This document shows positions 1 through 7,938 of a DNA stretch of 63,552 bases, one piece after another. The notes beneath the pieces are model-generated. The model made no database searches. It saw only the letters and a list, made by a program, of their open reading frames with translations, and was not told where the DNA came from. Position numbers and translations under genes: made by a program. The DNA is from SIG622 sp045652245 (GTDB lineage Bacteria > Bacillota > Clostridia > Oscillospirales > CAG-382). The stretch covers positions 1 through 63,552 of the forward strand of contig JAZRTY010000038.1 of the NCBI GenBank assembly GCA_045652245.1, given 5' to 3'. How positions within the stretch are numbered: the first letter of the stretch is position 1; the number at the start of each line of letters is the position of its first letter.

Positions 1-26
1 ATTGCTATTACTTTTGCTTCACTCAT
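1..26 (-). CDS. Start of a gene cut by the left window edge
   Basis: Only the first eight codons are present, reading M-S-E-A-K-V-I-A. A good AGGAGG site lies at about 36-41 with normal spacing to the ATG at 26. A terminator-like hairpin sits between the upstream promoter region and this ribosome site, so expression may be attenuated. The start loosely resembles ribosomal protein L10 starts, but eight residues cannot decide the product. Confidence 0.55.
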
Positions 27-219
27 AATAAAACCTCCTGAATTTTGGGGATAAAAAAACAGCCACTCGTTATTTTCGAGTGGCTGTAGAGCCAAGATTT
101 TTCAGCCTCCCTACATATGTACTAAAGGCTAAAACCTTATATAATTTTGCTCTGTGATTGTGGACAAAATCAGCGAAACACCGCGTTATACAAGGGGTTT
201 TACCTTTTGTCCTATTATA
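27..219 (-). promoter_or_regulatory. Candidate structured leader with attenuator before the edge gene
   Basis: On the minus strand an extended -10 (TGTTATAAT) has its TATAAT at 214-219. Several complementary segments follow: GGACAAAA (205-212) with TTTTGTCC (162-169), AGAGC with GCTCT, and TTTTAGCC with GGCTGAAAA. They lead into a U-tailed hairpin just before the ribosome site. The GGCTG segment could also pair with the CAGCC arm of that hairpin, which would give an antiterminator. No known riboswitch or T-box signature was recognised. Helices were paired by eye. Confidence 0.4.
53..86 (-). terminator. U-tailed hairpin upstream of the edge gene (attenuator candidate)
   Basis: CAGCCACTCG pairs with CGAGTGGCTG around a 7-nt loop at 60-86. 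On the minus strand a run of seven T follows. It lies between a promoter-like element and the ribosome site of the edge gene, which is the position of an attenuator rather than a gene-end terminator. Confidence 0.7.
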
Positions 220-260
220 ACATAATAGTCTATTCTTCGCACTATTCCTGTTGCTTTCAT
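186..260 (-). pseudogene. Truncated SpoVT/AbrB-type N-terminus, 24 codons
   Basis: A minus-strand reading frame with a GGAG ribosome site begins M-K-A-T-G-I-V-R-R-I-D, which matches the start of the sporulation regulator SpoVT and other AbrB-fold regulators. The next residues (YYVIIGQKVKPLV) do not continue the family sequence, and a stop follows after 24 codons. The rest of the roughly 180-residue protein is absent. The extended -10 of the downstream leader lies inside this fragment. It could be a deletion remnant or a short peptide gene; a remnant is more likely. Confidence 0.5.
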
Positions 261-384
261 ATATAAAAATCTCCTTTTTTCTTTGGTTGCTGTTATTGTT
301 TGCAAGTGAGGGATTTTTATGTAAGGAAAAAGGTGGAATTTCTATTTTCGTATATTTTGAATTTTGGTATTTATTCAAAAAATA

Positions 385-445
385 GAAAATATCAATTTTT
401 ATATAGAAATAATCTATTTATTTTAAAAATGCGTTATGTTATAAT
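385..445 (+). promoter_or_regulatory. Promoter and candidate AraC-type operator of the 482 operon
   Basis: TATAAT lies at 440-445 with no good -35, which suits an activator-dependent promoter. GAAAATATCAATT at 385-397 occurs identically at 7869-7881 before another sugar gene. The rest of 261-481 is AT-rich with no other recognised feature. Confidence 0.5.
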
Positions 446-481
446 ATGCTTGGTTAGGTTTTATAAACAGGAGGTAAATTT

Positions 482-1507
482 ATGTTCGGCTACGAAATGA
501 GTGAGTATGATAAAGAGGTGTATGAGAACAAAATTGCAGATTTTGTTCCGTCAAAAATTATTGACGTTCATACTCACATATACACAAAGGATTGCAAAAA
601 GCAAAACAGAAAAAGACACGAGGGTATAGTTACATGGACCTCTTTGGTTGCAGAGGATTTATCTATTGAGGATTTTCACGCAACCTACAAGGCGATGCTT
701 CCGAGAACTCAGACAATTCCTGCAGTACAGGGTACACCTACAGGGGAACTTGCAAAAACGAATGCTTATTCAAGAGGTGTGCAGGAAAAATACGGCTACA
801 AGACAATGTACTGTATCGGCTACGATACCCCCTGCGAGGAAATTGAGTGGGCGTTGACAGAAGGTGGCTTCAGCGGCATCAAGCCTTATCTTAACAATTC
901 TCCGTCATATCTTCCTGCAAACGAAATCAGGATTTTTGACTTTGTAACACCCGAGCAGCTCCGTGTACTTGACAAACACAAGGCAAAAATGATTTTACAT
1001 ATAGCACGTCCTGCGAGACTTCGTGACAAGGTAAATGTTGCACAGCTTATGGAAATTGAAGAAAAATACACAAATCTTAAAATGATTGTAGCACACATAG
1101 GCAGAGCATATTCACCCGAAGATTTAGGCGATGCTTTTGACACTCTGAAGAATACAAGCAATATGGTATTCGATTTCAGCGCAAATACCTTCTCAGGTGC
1201 TATGACACGCTGTCTTGAGGCTGTAGGACCCGGTCGTGTTCTCTTTGGCTCGGATATGCCTATTACAAAAATGAGAATGTACAGAATAAGTGAAAATGGT
1301 ACATATTACAATGTTGTTCCCCGCGGTCTTTACGGTGATGTTTCAAATGATCCTCATATGAGAGAAACAGACGAGAAAAATGTTACAAACTTCTTATATG
1401 AAGAAATTATGGCTTTCCGTAAGAGTGCCGAGGAATTAAAACTTTCAAAGAGTGACATTGAAGATGTATTTTACAACAATGCAGCTAAAATTTTTGATAT
1501 AAAATAA
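482..1507 (+). CDS. Amidohydrolase family protein (amidohydrolase_2, TIM barrel)
   Basis: The 341-residue protein is a likely cytosolic metal-dependent hydrolase or decarboxylase of the COG2159 type. An HTH metal motif lies at residues 30-32 in IIDVHTHIY. Later conserved positions are the His in MILHIARP, the His in IVAHIGRAY, and the Asp in FGSDMP near residue 257. There is no signal peptide. The start is fixed by AGGAGG 7-8 nt upstream. It is the first gene of a five-gene operon with an isomerase, an oxidoreductase, an aminotransferase and a sugar kinase, so it probably opens a lactone-like or modified sugar intermediate. The exact substrate cannot be read from sequence. Confidence 0.8.
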   Translation: MFGYEMSEYDKEVYENKIADFVPSKIIDVHTHIYTKDCKKQNRKRHEGIVTWTSLVAEDLSIEDFHATYKAMLPRTQTIPAVQGTPTGELAKTNAYSRGVQEKYGYKTMYCIGYDTPCEEIEWALTEGGFSGIKPYLNNSPSYLPANEIRIFDFVTPEQLRVLDKHKAKMILHIARPARLRDKVNVAQLMEIEEKYTNLKMIVAHIGRAYSPEDLGDAFDTLKNTSNMVFDFSANTFSGAMTRCLEAVGPGRVLFGSDMPITKMRMYRISENGTYYNVVPRGLYGDVSNDPHMRETDEKNVTNFLYEEIMAFRKSAEELKLSKSDIEDVFYNNAAKIFDIK

Positions 1508-1519
1508 GGGAGATATAAA

Positions 1520-2896
1520 ATGAAAGTTGGATTTTTGCCATTATACATAGAACTGTACGATAAGGTAGTTCCCCACCAGAGAACAAGACACGAGGCATAC
1601 TGTGATGCACTTTCAAAGAAAATGGAAGATAGAGGCGTGCAGGTAGTACGTACTGAAATTTGCCGAATCAAGCCTGAATTTGAAAAGGCAGTAGAAAAGT
1701 TCGAGCAGGAGGATGTTGATGCAATCGTAACCGTACATCTTGCATATTCCCCTTCCGGCGAATATTTTGAAGTTTTGTCTAAAACAAAGCTTCCGATTAT
1801 AGTTTTTGATACTACTGTTACAAATGATATGTCAGACAGACAGAGTCCGGACGAGGTTGCGTACTGTCACGGAATTCACGGTGTTATGGATATGTGCTGT
1901 ATGCTCAAGCGCAACGGCAAGTCTTTTGCAATCTGTGCAGGACACAGCGATGACGAAAAGGTACTGAACAAGCTTATAGGATATATCAAAGCAGCTTCCA
2001 GCGCCAAGGCTTTTATCGGCTCGTCTGTTGGTATGGTCGGTACAAAATTCTCCGGTATGGAGGACTTCACAGTTCCGGAAGAAGTACTCTCTTCTCGTTT
2101 CGGTATTAAGGTTATACATTCCGAAAAGGAAGATATGCTAAAAATCGCATCACAAATCACAGATGCAGAAATTGAAGCAGAAATTGAAAACGAACTCAAG
2201 TTGGGAAAAAGAGTCGAAGGTCTTACAGATGAAACATTCAGAGCTTCTGCTAAAACCTGTTGTACACTTCGCAAGTGGATTGCCGAAAAGGGTGTGGATG
2301 CACTTACAGTCAACTTCCTTGATGTAACAGAAGCAGGTCTTGACACAATGCCCTTTATGGAAGCAGGGCTTGCTATGCAGCGAGGAACAGGCTATGCCGG
2401 TGAAGGTGATGTATTTACAGCTTCCCTTGTTGGTGCATTACTGAAAAACTACAAGGAAACCTCATTTATTGAAATATTCTGCCCTGACTGGGCAAACAAT
2501 TCCCTTATGCTCAGCCATATGGGGGAGATGAACTACGCAGTTGCAGGAAAAGAAGTTGAACTTTACGACAATCCCTTTATCTACGGAAACGGAACACATA
2601 CAGTTAAGGGTACATCGGTATTCAAGGGCGGAGAAGCTGTTTTTGTAAATATGTTCCCGACAAAAGATGATTTCGGAATGGTTATAGCACCGGTTACCAT
2701 GCTGGAGGAAACCACAGACAACTTCTGCAAGAGCGTACGTGGCTGGATGAAGCCAACTATTCCCGTAACTGAATTCCTTGAAAAAATAAGCATTGAGGGT
2801 GTAACTCATCACAGTGCACTTGTATATGGTGCGACAGCGCAGGAGCTTGCGTTCTTTGCACAGTGTCTGGGTATTAGTGTAACAATTATTGACTGA
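1520..2896 (+). CDS. L-fucose/L-arabinose isomerase-like protein
   Basis: The 458-residue protein resembles the COG2407 sugar isomerase fold. It has an N-terminal Rossmann-like part (MKVGFLPLYIELYDKVVP) and alternating segments such as DAIVTVHLAYSPSG and VNFLDVTEAGLDTMPFMEAG that are typical of this family. It is probably a cytosolic aldose-ketose isomerase. It begins 12 nt after the amidohydrolase with a GGGAG site, so the two are co-transcribed. Members of this family act on varied sugars, so no specific substrate is assigned. Confidence 0.7.
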   Translation: MKVGFLPLYIELYDKVVPHQRTRHEAYCDALSKKMEDRGVQVVRTEICRIKPEFEKAVEKFEQEDVDAIVTVHLAYSPSGEYFEVLSKTKLPIIVFDTTVTNDMSDRQSPDEVAYCHGIHGVMDMCCMLKRNGKSFAICAGHSDDEKVLNKLIGYIKAASSAKAFIGSSVGMVGTKFSGMEDFTVPEEVLSSRFGIKVIHSEKEDMLKIASQITDAEIEAEIENELKLGKRVEGLTDETFRASAKTCCTLRKWIAEKGVDALTVNFLDVTEAGLDTMPFMEAGLAMQRGTGYAGEGDVFTASLVGALLKNYKETSFIEIFCPDWANNSLMLSHMGEMNYAVAGKEVELYDNPFIYGNGTHTVKGTSVFKGGEAVFVNMFPTKDDFGMVIAPVTMLEETTDNFCKSVRGWMKPTIPVTEFLEKISIEGVTHHSALVYGATAQELAFFAQCLGISVTIID

Positions 2897-2920
2897 AGCC
2901 TTAAAGAGTGAGGAATAAAA

Positions 2921-4051
2921 ATGAAAAAGATTAAATTTGGTATTATCGGTTGTGGACTTATGGGAAAAGAATTTGCAGGTGCTGTGGGCAGATGGTCACA
3001 CATTGTAGAACCTGCTGCGATTCCCGAAATAATTGCTGTTTGTGACACAAATCCTGCTTCCACCGAGTGGTTCAGTGAAAGATTACCTTCTGTAAAATAT
3101 ACATACACAGATTACAAGGAATTGCTTGCAAACGACGAAATTGATGCTGTTTACTGTGCAGTACCCCATGTGCTTCACGGACAGATATATGTCGATATTA
3201 TAAATTCCGGAAAGCATTTTATGGGTGAAAAGCCTTTTGGTATGGATGCCGAGCAGAACAAGGCTATTATGGATGCCATAAAAAATCATCCCGAATCTGT
3301 TATTCGCTGTGCAAGTGAATTCCCCTTCTATCCTGCGTGTCAGATGCTTATAAACTATGTAAAATCAGGTAAGACAGGCAGAATTCTCGAGGTAAGATCA
3401 GGCTTTTGCCATTCAAGCGATATGAACCCGGAAAAGCCTATTAACTGGAAGAGAAAAATCGAAGTAAACGGCGAATACGGCTGTATGGGAGATTTAGGAA
3501 TCCATACACAGCACGTTCCCTTCCGTCTTGGCTGGATTCCCGAAAATGTTTGTGCAAAGCTTTCAAATTATATCACAGAACGTCCCGACGGCAAGGGTGG
3601 AATTGCAAAGTGTGAGACGTGGGATAATGCTACTCTTGTTTGTGACACTCACGAGAAAGACGGAAACCTCTTCCCCATCACCTTTGAAATGAAGCGTATG
3701 AAGCCGGGTGCTACAAACGAGTGGTTTATTGAAGTTTACGGTATGGAAATGTCTTTGAAATTTTCAACAACCGACCCGAACAGCTTTTATTTTACCGAAG
3801 CTATGGGGGCAGAACAGGCGTGGTGCAAGCTGAATGTTGGTAACAAGCCACAATTCCCGACAGCAACGGGTGCTATCTTTGAATTCGGTTTTGTAGATTC
3901 AATCTTGCAGATGTGGTGTTCCTTTATCAATGAAATTGATAAAAAGGATGTAAGCTTCGGTTGCTTCACTCCTGAAGAGACAATTATATCACACAAGCTT
4001 CATACAGCGGCATTACGTTCTTACAAAGAGCAGACAATTGTTAAACTATAA
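2921..4051 (+). CDS. Gfo/Idh/MocA family NAD(P)-dependent sugar oxidoreductase
   Basis: The 376-residue protein has the N-terminal dinucleotide motif GCGLMG at residues 10-15. It also has the family EKP motif (GEKPFGMD) and a downstream GDLGIHTQH segment that carries the catalytic His region. The fold is a Rossmann domain followed by an alpha/beta substrate domain. It should oxidise or reduce a sugar or cyclitol hydroxyl. Two other, mutually similar members lie at 7939 and 9365 and are clearly divergent from this one. The gene is third in the operon, 24 nt after the isomerase. Confidence 0.85.
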   Translation: MKKIKFGIIGCGLMGKEFAGAVGRWSHIVEPAAIPEIIAVCDTNPASTEWFSERLPSVKYTYTDYKELLANDEIDAVYCAVPHVLHGQIYVDIINSGKHFMGEKPFGMDAEQNKAIMDAIKNHPESVIRCASEFPFYPACQMLINYVKSGKTGRILEVRSGFCHSSDMNPEKPINWKRKIEVNGEYGCMGDLGIHTQHVPFRLGWIPENVCAKLSNYITERPDGKGGIAKCETWDNATLVCDTHEKDGNLFPITFEMKRMKPGATNEWFIEVYGMEMSLKFSTTDPNSFYFTEAMGAEQAWCKLNVGNKPQFPTATGAIFEFGFVDSILQMWCSFINEIDKKDVSFGCFTPEETIISHKLHTAALRSYKEQTIVKL

Positions 4052-4074
4052 GGATATAACCCGGAGGTAAGATT

Positions 4075-5610
4075 ATGAAAAACATTTCACGTTCATTGGT
4101 AGATTTACTTGGCAAAGAATATATGAATGCCGTAAAGTCTGTTGCAGTTACACTCTACGGACTTGACGAAAAGGAAGCAGACAGACTGATAAATGAAAAG
4201 GTTGACTTTTTCCCGGAGGAGTTTGCTAAAAAAGCTGATGCTTTAGCACTCAGAACAGGTGAAAAGATAGTAGAAGGCTTTGAGGATACTTTAGTTGGTG
4301 CCCCCACAAATTCCTTCAGAGCGGCAACTCATCTGAATGCAGCCCCCCTTGGTGGACTTGGCTGTTGCCGAATTGGTGAGGACGGAAAAGTATACCTCGC
4401 TGCAAAGAGTGAGCATTATCATATTCCTATGGGACACAATTTCCCCGGCTACAAATTGCTGACAAACGCACGTCTTCTGGGTATTCCGAATGCTACTCAC
4501 AACAATACAAGAGGTTATATTACAAGACTTTGCGAGCGTACAATAGTAGCTTATGCAAATGGCACAAAGACTGAAGAAGAGCTTGATGCAGTACTCGCTT
4601 CAAAGGAAAAGGGTGTTCTTAACCGAATCATCAACCTTGAAACCGGAAGTCTTGCGTGTGAAGCTGCTATTAAGATGATGCTCGGAAGATTCTACCGTGT
4701 TGAAGTTACCTGCGACACCCCTAAATACGATGGAAAAATCCCGGTATTTCTTGTTATGGAAGACAACAAGGAAGGGTTTACTGCAAACTATCATGGTACT
4801 ACTATTTTTGCACAGACTTTGCGTGGTATGTGGCCTGAATTTTACAACAAGTGCCGTGAGAACGAGCTTTATCGCATAGTAAGTGTAAAAAAGAATGATT
4901 TGCAGGATTTTGCTGACAAAATCAAGCTTTACAACTCAGGTAAATACAAAACTGCAGGCTTCTTGCACGAAATCATTATGATGAATTACAGTGGCATCCG
5001 TCTGACAGAGGAATTCCTACAGGGTGCTCACAAGCTTTGTCATGAAAGCGATACCTTTATACTTACCGATGAAATTCAGTCTTGTATGTGGTATGACGAG
5101 CTTTTCCTCTTCAAGAAATATAAGCTTCAGCCTGATTTTGTTTCTATCGGCAAGGGCTTCCCGGGTGGCGAATATGCCGCAAGTAAGGTTCTTACTACAT
5201 ATGAAGCAGATAGTCTTAGTCAGTTCGGCGCGCTCGTTACAAACGGTCAGGAGGAGCTTGCAAGTCTTGCATACCTTATTACTATGGAATTTGCAAAGGA
5301 AAACAGCGAAGAAATAGAAAGAATGGGCAAGAAGGTTGAAAAGGCATTGGCAGATGCAAGTGCAAAATACCCTGAAATGCTCGATAGACCCGAAGGACAG
5401 GGACATCTTTCTGCAATACACTTTAAGGATATAAAGAAAGCTGCAGATTTTACAAAGATTATGAACGATAAGTGTATTGATATCAGCGCTCAGCTTTACA
5501 AGGCAGATTGTCCTCCGGCAGTTCTGTTGAAATTACCTTTGATTACAACCGATGCTATACTCGACTTCTTTGTACAAAAGCTCAAAGAGGGTTTAGATTC
5601 TCTTAAATAA
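4075..5610 (+). CDS. Class III (PLP-dependent) aminotransferase
   Basis: The 511-residue protein has the fold-type I hallmarks: the Asp of LTDEIQS, which contacts the pyridinium nitrogen, and the Schiff-base Lys in SIGKGFPGGEYAASK near residue 360. It is longer than the usual 420-450 residues because of an N-terminal extension of about 90 residues. It sits in a sugar operon beside an oxidoreductase and a kinase. This suggests transamination of a keto-sugar or keto-cyclitol, by analogy with amino-sugar and aminocyclitol pathways; that assignment is inference. An AGG-type ribosome site (CGGAGGT) precedes the ATG. Confidence 0.75.
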   Translation: MKNISRSLVDLLGKEYMNAVKSVAVTLYGLDEKEADRLINEKVDFFPEEFAKKADALALRTGEKIVEGFEDTLVGAPTNSFRAATHLNAAPLGGLGCCRIGEDGKVYLAAKSEHYHIPMGHNFPGYKLLTNARLLGIPNATHNNTRGYITRLCERTIVAYANGTKTEEELDAVLASKEKGVLNRIINLETGSLACEAAIKMMLGRFYRVEVTCDTPKYDGKIPVFLVMEDNKEGFTANYHGTTIFAQTLRGMWPEFYNKCRENELYRIVSVKKNDLQDFADKIKLYNSGKYKTAGFLHEIIMMNYSGIRLTEEFLQGAHKLCHESDTFILTDEIQSCMWYDELFLFKKYKLQPDFVSIGKGFPGGEYAASKVLTTYEADSLSQFGALVTNGQEELASLAYLITMEFAKENSEEIERMGKKVEKALADASAKYPEMLDRPEGQGHLSAIHFKDIKKAADFTKIMNDKCIDISAQLYKADCPPAVLLKLPLITTDAILDFFVQKLKEGLDSLK

Positions 5611-5626
5611 TAACGGGGTATAAAAA

Positions 5627-6910
5627 TTGAATTATGTAATTGGTCTTGACATCGGAACATCCTCTGTTAAGGGTGTCCTTATGGATGAAAACAAAAATAT
5701 TATTGCTACCGAAACGGTAAAGCACAAATATTATTATGACAATAATTTAAAGCTTTTAAATGCTGACGAATTTTGTGATGGCTGTATATCTGCAATAAAG
5801 CTGCTCGCAGCTAAGGCACAGGGCAAAGTACTTGGAATATGTGCCTCGGGTGCAAGTGGAAATCTTATGCTTTTCGGAAAGGAAAATTCTCCGGTTTACA
5901 ACTGGCAGAACAGCTTTGATAAAGAGCTTATTGACAGGTATCTCGGAAAGTACGATACTAACGAAATGCGTAAAATCGTAGGCTGGGGAAAAAATTACGG
6001 TTTCCCTCTGGCTACTCTTGCATATCTTAAGGCTACAAATCCTGAATGTATAGAAAACGCCGATATGATTTGTATGAGTATTGAATACTTGAATTACACT
6101 CTGACAGGCAAGTGGGGTATAACACGCTCAATGGGTACTCCATTCTATCTTATCAATCAGGAAACAGGCAAGTATCACAAGGATTTTCTGGATATTTTAG
6201 GTATATCCGAGGATAAGCTTCCACCTATTATGGAAAATTGCAGTATGCTCGGATGTCTTACAAAGCAGGCAGCACAGAAAACAGGTCTTCGTGAGGATAC
6301 AAAGGTAATACTCGGAACCTTTGACCACCCGGCTGCAGCACGTGGTTCGGCTGTGTTTGATGAAGGTGAAGTTCTGCTCTCGTGCGGAACCTCCTGGGTT
6401 GCTCTTGTTCCATTCAAGAACAGATGCGAGCCTCTTAAGCGAAATATGCTTATTGACCCATTTATGTCACCTAACGGAAATTGGTGTGGTATGAGGTCTA
6501 TTCCGTCGATATCCGACAAAATTGACGCTTGTAAGAATAAGTATTTTCCGGATATGCCCTACAGAGAATTTGATGCACTTGTCGGAAAATCCGAACTCGG
6601 TGCAGGAGGCATAAAAATTGACCTTGACTCTCCTGCCGATATGCCTATCGACACACCAAGTCATCATCTTGCACGTGCAATTGCAGAAGCTGCAGCAAAC
6701 AAGCTTTGTGATATGCTCGTGTCACTTGATGTAAATATTAAAAAAGTTAAATTTGTCGGCGGTATTTCAAAATCAAAAGAGTGGCTTGCGGTAATAAGTG
6801 AGGTTTGCAATGTTGCAGTAGATGTTGTAAACGGCGAATGTGCAGGCGCAGCAGGCTCGGCTCTTATGGCAAGAGTTGGTATCGGAATGTCTGAAAGTGA
6901 GAAAGATTAA
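5627..6910 (+). CDS. FGGY-family carbohydrate kinase, TTG start
   Basis: The 427-residue protein begins with the actin-fold phosphate-1 motif YVIGLDIGTSSVKG. It has a second ATPase motif around LSCGTSWVAL and a C-terminal adenosine segment (KFVGGISKSKEW, GAAGSALMA). It phosphorylates a sugar or polyol, probably the isomerised product of this operon. The start is TTG, because no ATG precedes the motif. The ribosome site (GGGGTA) is weak, so translation may be low or coupled to the aminotransferase 16 nt upstream. Last gene of the operon. Confidence 0.8.
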   Translation: MNYVIGLDIGTSSVKGVLMDENKNIIATETVKHKYYYDNNLKLLNADEFCDGCISAIKLLAAKAQGKVLGICASGASGNLMLFGKENSPVYNWQNSFDKELIDRYLGKYDTNEMRKIVGWGKNYGFPLATLAYLKATNPECIENADMICMSIEYLNYTLTGKWGITRSMGTPFYLINQETGKYHKDFLDILGISEDKLPPIMENCSMLGCLTKQAAQKTGLREDTKVILGTFDHPAAARGSAVFDEGEVLLSCGTSWVALVPFKNRCEPLKRNMLIDPFMSPNGNWCGMRSIPSISDKIDACKNKYFPDMPYREFDALVGKSELGAGGIKIDLDSPADMPIDTPSHHLARAIAEAAANKLCDMLVSLDVNIKKVKFVGGISKSKEWLAVISEVCNVAVDVVNGECAGAAGSALMARVGIGMSESEKD

Positions 6911-6932
6911 AGTATTATAAAACATAAAAAGC

Positions 6933-6960
6933 GGCTGTAACAAAACAAATTGTTACAGCC
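6933..6960. terminator. Bidirectional terminator between kinase and AraC genes
   Basis: GGCTGTAACA pairs perfectly with TGTTACAGCC around an 8-nt loop. A/T-rich flanks on both sides suit the convergent genes at 5627 and 6971. Confidence 0.75.
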
Positions 6961-6970
6961 ACTTTAATAT

Positions 6971-7771
6971 TTATTCCGCCTCGTATTTTGTTTGTATATA
7001 TTTTTTGGGAGTCACTCCGATGTTCCTTTTAAAAACCGTAGAAAAATAAAGAGGGTCGGAAAAACCGGAAAGAAGTGCTACGTTTTTCACAATAGTCAAA
7101 CCGTTATCAAACAAGGAAACTGCAAATTTCAGGCGTGTCGCACGAAGATAATCCGAATATTTCACTCCCATTTTTGCCTTGAATATATGAGACAGATATT
7201 TTGAATTATACGACAGGTCCTGCGACAAAACATCAATTGACAGGTTTGGCTCGGAAAAACGTTCCTTTGTAATTTTAATCATTTTCCCAACTACGGTTTC
7301 CTGCATTGTCTCTTCCGAATCAAATCTTGAAAGTGTATACAACAAAACGCCCTCTGCAGTCAAGTCTATTGTAAGCTCGCTTGCATGAGAGAGAGATTCT
7401 CTCCAGAGAGGAAGTATGCCGTTAAAGCCCTTGAAATGCCTGTTGTCGGTGTCAATACCGAAACGGTTGAAAATTTCACTGCTTCGTATACCGTCAAAGC
7501 TGACATACATATATTCCAAAGCTTTGTCATGCTCTTCAACGCAGAAGGTTTCTCCGACAAAGCAAAATACAATATCCCCAACCTCAGCGTTTATCCTTGT
7601 CCGGTTGATATTGAAAACACAAGCTCCTGCATTTATAAGTATCAGACGGTTGTGCTCCAATTTATGAACTTTAGTGACATTATCTCTGTCAGTCTCAAGC
7701 ACAAAATTATATACTGTAAGATTTTTGGGGACTTGCGTTGAAACAAACTTGCAAATATTTTTAGTGCTCAT
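6971..7771 (-). CDS. AraC-family transcriptional regulator
   Basis: The 266-residue protein has an N-terminal cupin-like sensor (about 1-150) and a C-terminal double helix-turn-helix (about 165-262). The latter includes LSQDLSYNSKYLSHIFK and the family signature ending in IGVTPKKYIQ. Start choice: an upstream in-frame ATG at 7792 lacks a ribosome site, whereas AGGAG lies 5-6 nt before the ATG at 7771. It lies between two sugar-catabolic transcription units that share a 13-bp motif, so it probably senses the pathway sugar and controls both. Confidence 0.85.
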   Translation of the reverse strand: MSTKNICKFVSTQVPKNLTVYNFVLETDRDNVTKVHKLEHNRLILINAGACVFNINRTRINAEVGDIVFCFVGETFCVEEHDKALEYMYVSFDGIRSSEIFNRFGIDTDNRHFKGFNGILPLWRESLSHASELTIDLTAEGVLLYTLSRFDSEETMQETVVGKMIKITKERFSEPNLSIDVLSQDLSYNSKYLSHIFKAKMGVKYSDYLRATRLKFAVSLFDNGLTIVKNVALLSGFSDPLYFSTVFKRNIGVTPKKYIQTKYEAE

Positions 7772-7809
7772 TTTTTCTCCTAAAATCAACAATCAGCGTT
7801 CTTGTAATA

Positions 7810-7838
7810 ATTTTATCATATTTTGGTGTGAAAGTCAA
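7810..7838 (-). promoter_or_regulatory. Promoter of the AraC gene
   Basis: On the minus strand TTGACT (7833-7838) and TAAAAT (7810-7815) are separated by 17 nt. This is a good sigma-A type promoter firing into the regulator gene. Confidence 0.65.
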
Positions 7839-7868
7839 CAAAAACAAGATATTTTAAATATAAATATG

Positions 7869-7907
7869 GAAAATATCAATTGTATTTTCCGATAAAATCA
7901 GTATAAT
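7869..7907 (+). promoter_or_regulatory. Promoter and candidate operator of the 7939 gene
   Basis: GAAAATATCAATT at 7869-7881 is followed by TTGTAT (7880-7885) and TATAAT (7902-7907), 16 nt apart. Here the motif is part of a dyad: GAAAATA, 7 nt, TATTTTC. The same 13 bp occurs at 385-397, where it starts 22 bp further from its -10. Confidence 0.55.
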
Positions 7908-7938
7908 GAAATTATAATACTAATAAGAGGTGATTTAT

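Noticed and set aside
27..219. Ribosomal protein L10 leader at the left edge
   Set aside because: The downstream eight codons are only loosely L10-like and the conserved L10-leader bases were not found.
70..378. Minus-strand open frame of 102 codons over the left intergenic region
   Set aside because: It crosses a terminator stem and the SpoVT-like fragment in another frame, has no ribosome site, and its sequence is low-complexity.
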